DNA from: Spirochaetia bacterium
GTDB lineage: Bacteria > Spirochaetota > Spirochaetia > Sphaerochaetales > Sphaerochaetaceae
Direction: 5' to 3'
Assembly: GCA_009929055.1 (NCBI GenBank)
Contig: SABI01000025.1
Span: 1 to 18,322 of the forward strand
DNA length: 18,322 nt
Shown: piece after piece, positions 15,388-18,322 of the stretch
Layout: every line of letters begins with the position of its first letter
How positions within the stretch are numbered: the first letter of the stretch is position 1
Notes under the pieces: generated by a model
The model's input: the letters and a program-made list of their open reading frames with translations, nothing else
Database searches by the model: none
Told to the model about the DNA's origin: nothing
Program-made: the position numbers and the translations under genes

Positions 15388-15438
15388 TCCCCTAGTACTT
15401 ACCTTGCTTCCCCTCAATAAAACTACTATTGTTCCTTT

Positions 15439-15840
15439 ATGGCAAAGAATATTAGAGTAGTATGCGCGATTATTATAGATGATGATAAAAACATCTGCAT
15501 TGCTAGGCGCTGTGATGAAGCCCTCTATGGGTTATGGGAATTTCCTGGTGGAAAGGTAGAAAAGTGTGAGAGTGATGAACAAGCTTTAATAAGAGAGATT
15601 AAAGAGGAACTTGAAGTCACCATAGAAATCAAAAACTTCTGTATGGAACATGTGTACTCTTTTCCTACAATTGACATCACTCTAGCCTCTTATCTGTGTA
15701 AAAGTAGTGAAAAAGTTACACACTCGCTTGTACACGAAAAAATTCTTTATCTCCCCATAGAAGCTTTAAAAAGCTATTCCTTCGCTCCTCCTGATATAAA
15801 AATCGTCGATTATATTATCAAGAATAGTAACAACTTATAA
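15439..15840 (+). CDS. MutT-like Nudix hydrolase
   Basis: The 133-residue product is the usual MutT size. The Nudix box spans 38-60: G38, E44, R52-E53, E56-E57, then Leu58 and Val60, with the normally conserved Gly at 59 replaced by Glu. WEFPGGK just before it is the MutT/8-oxo-dGTP diphosphatase signature, so it probably clears oxidised nucleotides; other NTP substrates are possible. The end, PPDIKIVDYI, resembles the MutT C-terminal helix. There is no Shine-Dalgarno before the ATG, and a TACTAT box at 15424-15429 lies 9 bases before it, so this mRNA may also start very close to the start codon. It is divergent from icd. Confidence 0.88.
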   Translation: MAKNIRVVCAIIIDDDKNICIARRCDEALYGLWEFPGGKVEKCESDEQALIREIKEELEVTIEIKNFCMEHVYSFPTIDITLASYLCKSSEKVTHSLVHEKILYLPIEALKSYSFAPPDIKIVDYIIKNSNNL

Positions 15841-15935
15841 TAGCCAATAAGTTGGATGGGTTGTTACGTTTGTTCATATACTGTAGAATAGCAGTTAGAA
15901 ATACCTATTTTATTTAAAATATAGAAGGAGAAAGT

Positions 15936-17834
15936 ATGCAAAAAGACTACAGAGAAATTCTAAAATCAAAGATGAGTGAAGAAAGCTACGGCAAAGTCGA
16001 AGCTTTAAAGAACCCTAAAATTGTTGATTTTATTGGATTTTTCGCAGAACACTGCGACCCGGCATCAATTTATGTATGTGATGATAGTGAGAAAGACGTC
16101 CAATATGTTCGTGATATGGCCCTTACAAAAGGGGAAGAACATCCATTAGCTAACTCTAAACAAACTATCCACTGGGACGGTTATGGAGACCAAGCTAGAG
16201 ACAAGAAAAACACTCGTTTCATGGTATACAAAGAAAACCTAGAGAATATGTCGAGTATGAACTCTATTGAATACGAAGAAGGTTTAGCTGAAATCATGAA
16301 TATTGCAAAAGGTAATATGAGTGGTAAAGACGCAGTAGTCCAATTCTTTAGTGAAGGACCAACAGAATCTGTATTTACAATTCCTTGTATTCAATTTACA
16401 GATAGCTGGTATGTTGCTCACAGTGAATTTATCCTTTATAGATCAGCTTATAACCACTTCCTAAAGATGAAAGAAGATGAAAAAGATGATTTCTTCCGCT
16501 TTATCCACAGTGCTGGTAAATTAGACGAAAGAGGATGCTCAGTTAACCTCGACAAACGTAGAATCTACATGGATACTCAAAACAACATTGTATATTCAAT
16601 GAACGCTCAATATGCTGGTAACTCAGTTGGTCTTAAAAAACACAGCATGCGTCTTGCTATTAACAAAAGTGGTAAAGAAGGCTGGTTATGTGAACACATG
16701 TTTGTAATGGCAGCTGTAGATAATGATAAGAAAAGAAAAACCTATTTTGCTGGAGCATACCCATCAGCTTGTGGGAAAACTTCTACTGCTATGATTCCTG
16801 GCGAACAAATCGTAGGTGATGACATTGCTTATTTCAGAAATCTTAATGGTGAATTTAGAGCAGTTAACGTTGAATTTGGTATGTTTGGTATCATCAAAGA
16901 TGTAAACGAACAAGATGACCCAGTAATCTATGAAAACCTTTTAAAGAACCAAGAAGTAATCTTCTCTAACATTCTTCGAGGCAAAGATATGAAACCATAC
17001 TGGTTAGGTATGGGAGTAGACGCTCCAGATGAAGGGATGAACCATTTTGGTGAATGGAAGAAAGGGGTAACTGATTCAACTGGTAAAGAAGTTGGAGTTG
17101 CTCACGGAAATGCTCGTTATACCATGCGCTTAGACTACCTTGAAAACATTGACAAAGCAGGATTTGAAGCAAAAGACGGTGTAAAAATTGAAGGTGTCCT
17201 CTATGGTGGTCGTGATAGTGATATTACTGTCCCTGTTGAAGAAAGCCCAAACTGGAAAGATGGTATTTTATTAAAAGCTGCAACACTAGAGTCAGAAACC
17301 ACAAGTGCTACTCTTGGTGCTGAAGGGGTAAGAACTCCTTCTCCTATGGCTAATATGGACTTTGTTTCATATCCACTAGGAAAATACACCATGAACAATA
17401 TTGCTTTCGGTGAAGGGGTAAAAGATATCCCTAAAGTATTTAGCAATAACTACTTCATGAGAGGCAAAGATGGTAAGTTTATGACAAGTAAACTTGCAAA
17501 AAAAGTATGGTTACATTGGGCTGAAGGAAGAATTCATAATGAATATAAATCATTAGATACTCCTACTGGAAAAATCCCATTGTATGATGACCTCAAGGTA
17601 CTCTTTAAAAAACACCTCAATGAAGATTTCAGTGAAGCTGATTATAACTACCTTTTCACATTCCGTTGTACTAAATGGATTGAAAAATTAGAAAGAGCCA
17701 AAAAGTTCTATGCTAAAATGGACAAAAATACTCCTCAAGAAATCTTTGATTATTGGGATGCTGCGATTGCTAAAATTAGTAAAGCACATGATACATATGG
17801 AGATGAAATACTCCCAGGAGCTTATAAAGGTTAA
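15936..17834 (+). CDS. pckG: Phosphoenolpyruvate carboxykinase, GTP type
   Basis: This cytoplasmic enzyme interconverts oxaloacetate + GTP and PEP + CO2 + GDP; in fermentative anaerobes it often runs toward oxaloacetate and succinate (family knowledge). The 632-residue protein is near the usual length of the GTP class. Visible are the nucleotide loop AYPSACGKTSTAM (274-286, reactive Cys279, Lys281), the second kinase motif VGDDIAYFR (293-301) with metal-binding Asp, the VGLKKHSMRLAI metal-ligand region (231-242) with His254 in WLCEHMF, and GGRDSDITVPVEES in place of the usual GRRPEG-type segment. AAGGAG lies 6 bases before the ATG. Codon use appears more biased than in neighbours (many GGT, GAA, AAC), consistent with high expression. 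A strong terminator follows. Confidence 0.95.
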   Translation: MQKDYREILKSKMSEESYGKVEALKNPKIVDFIGFFAEHCDPASIYVCDDSEKDVQYVRDMALTKGEEHPLANSKQTIHWDGYGDQARDKKNTRFMVYKENLENMSSMNSIEYEEGLAEIMNIAKGNMSGKDAVVQFFSEGPTESVFTIPCIQFTDSWYVAHSEFILYRSAYNHFLKMKEDEKDDFFRFIHSAGKLDERGCSVNLDKRRIYMDTQNNIVYSMNAQYAGNSVGLKKHSMRLAINKSGKEGWLCEHMFVMAAVDNDKKRKTYFAGAYPSACGKTSTAMIPGEQIVGDDIAYFRNLNGEFRAVNVEFGMFGIIKDVNEQDDPVIYENLLKNQEVIFSNILRGKDMKPYWLGMGVDAPDEGMNHFGEWKKGVTDSTGKEVGVAHGNARYTMRLDYLENIDKAGFEAKDGVKIEGVLYGGRDSDITVPVEESPNWKDGILLKAATLESETTSATLGAEGVRTPSPMANMDFVSYPLGKYTMNNIAFGEGVKDIPKVFSNNYFMRGKDGKFMTSKLAKKVWLHWAEGRIHNEYKSLDTPTGKIPLYDDLKVLFKKHLNEDFSEADYNYLFTFRCTKWIEKLERAKKFYAKMDKNTPQEIFDYWDAAIAKISKAHDTYGDEILPGAYKG

Positions 17835-17862
17835 TTCCTCTAAAGTTCTAGATGTTTAAAAC

Positions 17863-17894
17863 AGGCTGTCTCAAATGAGGCAGCCTTTTCTTTT
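17863..17894 (+). terminator. Intrinsic terminator after pckG
   Basis: AGGCTGTCTC (17863-17872) pairs with GAGGCAGCCT (17877-17886), a 10-bp stem with one G-T pair and the 4-base loop AAAT, followed by TTTTCTTTT. It lies 28 bases after the stop. The opposite strand also reads stem then GTTTTAAA, so it may serve the convergent flavodoxin gene as well. Confidence 0.9.
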
Positions 17895-17939
17895 CAACAT
17901 AGATTCCCAAGAAGTTCTTTTCTTCTTATTCTTATACTC

Positions 17940-18322
17940 TTATTTTTTTGTTTGATTCTTTGGTTTCAACTTTTTTTGAATAGCTTTTACAAAAGGATCT
18001 ACATTCTCTAACTTCTCGACATGGAGTTCTTTTTCCCCTTTTAATATTCTAGAAAGGACAAATTTAGTAATATTTTTATGTTTATCGACCTCTATAACTC
18101 CTCCAAACCATCCTTTTTCTAATGCATGATTTAATAGAGTTGGGTTATAGTTTTTTGTATAGAACTTATCCTGTAACTCTTCACCAGTTCCACACATAAA
18201 AAGGGCTAATGGACGAGATAGTAATTCTTCATTTCTTAGTTTACAAAATTTTTTGACTGAAGAAGAGATTCTCGAAGCATATACCGCAGAACCTACGATA
18301 ATGAGGTCATACTGTTCTAAGG
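17940..18322 (-). CDS. Flavodoxin-domain protein, 5' end outside window
   Basis: The frame is open from the right edge to a TAA at 17940-17942, giving the last 127 residues of a longer protein. It begins in the third strand of a flavodoxin fold: YDLIIVGSAVYASRISSSV, then RPLALFMCGTGEE, the FMN-binding-loop region of Flavodoxin_5/HemG-like proteins. An ATG at 18197 (MCGTG) is internal, because the conserved strand before it is also in frame. The likely role is an FMN-binding electron carrier or quinone/protoporphyrinogen-type oxidoreductase. The C-terminus is Lys-rich (KKLKPKNQTKK). It converges on pckG across the terminator. Confidence 0.8.
   Translation of the reverse strand, partial: LEQYDLIIVGSAVYASRISSSVKKFCKLRNEELLSRPLALFMCGTGEELQDKFYTKNYNPTLLNHALEKGWFGGVIEVDKHKNITKFVLSRILKGEKELHVEKLENVDPFVKAIQKKLKPKNQTKK

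Noticed and set aside
18198..18322. Treating the ATG at 18197 as the true start of an 85-residue flavodoxin-like protein
   Set aside because: The upstream in-frame sequence encodes the conserved flavodoxin strand YDLIIVGSAVYAS, so the gene continues beyond the window.

Overview
The window is AT-rich chromosomal DNA from a double-membrane bacterium. Outer-membrane-barrel, LolA-like and lipoprotein genes show the outer membrane. The gene set (LolA-like protein with paired FtsX-type permeases, O-acetylhomoserine sulfhydrylase, GTP-type PEP carboxykinase, NADP-type isocitrate dehydrogenase, flavodoxin and polyferredoxin) suggests an anaerobic, fermentative spirochaete-like organism. That assignment is an inference from gene content and style; there is no rRNA or other marker to prove it.

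Left part (1-6361, all minus strand). A tightly packed five-gene operon reads from 5648 down past the left edge: ABC ATPase, two MacB/LolCE-type permeases, a LolA-fold periplasmic protein, and an outer-membrane beta-barrel that is cut by the window. Spacing is 0 to about 20 bases. The set holds one component for each envelope layer, so it reads as an inner-to-outer-membrane export or lipid/lipoprotein trafficking system. A small lipoprotein gene lies upstream on the same strand.

Middle part (6762-10285). This holds metY, a cysteine-less thioredoxin-like periplasmic protein, a convergent membrane polyferredoxin that shares its stop bases with it, and a MazG-like nucleotide pyrophosphohydrolase.

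Accessory part (10286-14101). About 1.7 kb of very AT-rich DNA without a convincing gene carries three diverged copies of a roughly 570-base unit. It is followed by a type II restriction-modification pair: a SinI-like endonuclease (plus strand) and a DNA cytosine-5 methyltransferase with an N-terminal helix-turn-helix (minus strand). The two genes converge and overlap by 11 bases at their 3' ends. The 43-base gap upstream of the methyltransferase holds a consensus promoter (TTGACA, 17-base spacer, TATAGT) whose predicted start is the A of the ATG, so the mRNA should be leaderless. A perfect 12-base inverted repeat plus a nested perfect 7-base inverted repeat are arranged around that same ATG. 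This looks like an autoregulatory operator for the methyltransferase and is the most interesting feature I found.

Right part (14102-18322). This holds icd (minus) and a divergent MutT-like Nudix gene, then pckG (plus) with a clear terminator, and a convergent flavodoxin-domain gene cut by the right edge. These are ordinary core metabolism genes flanking the R-M insertion.
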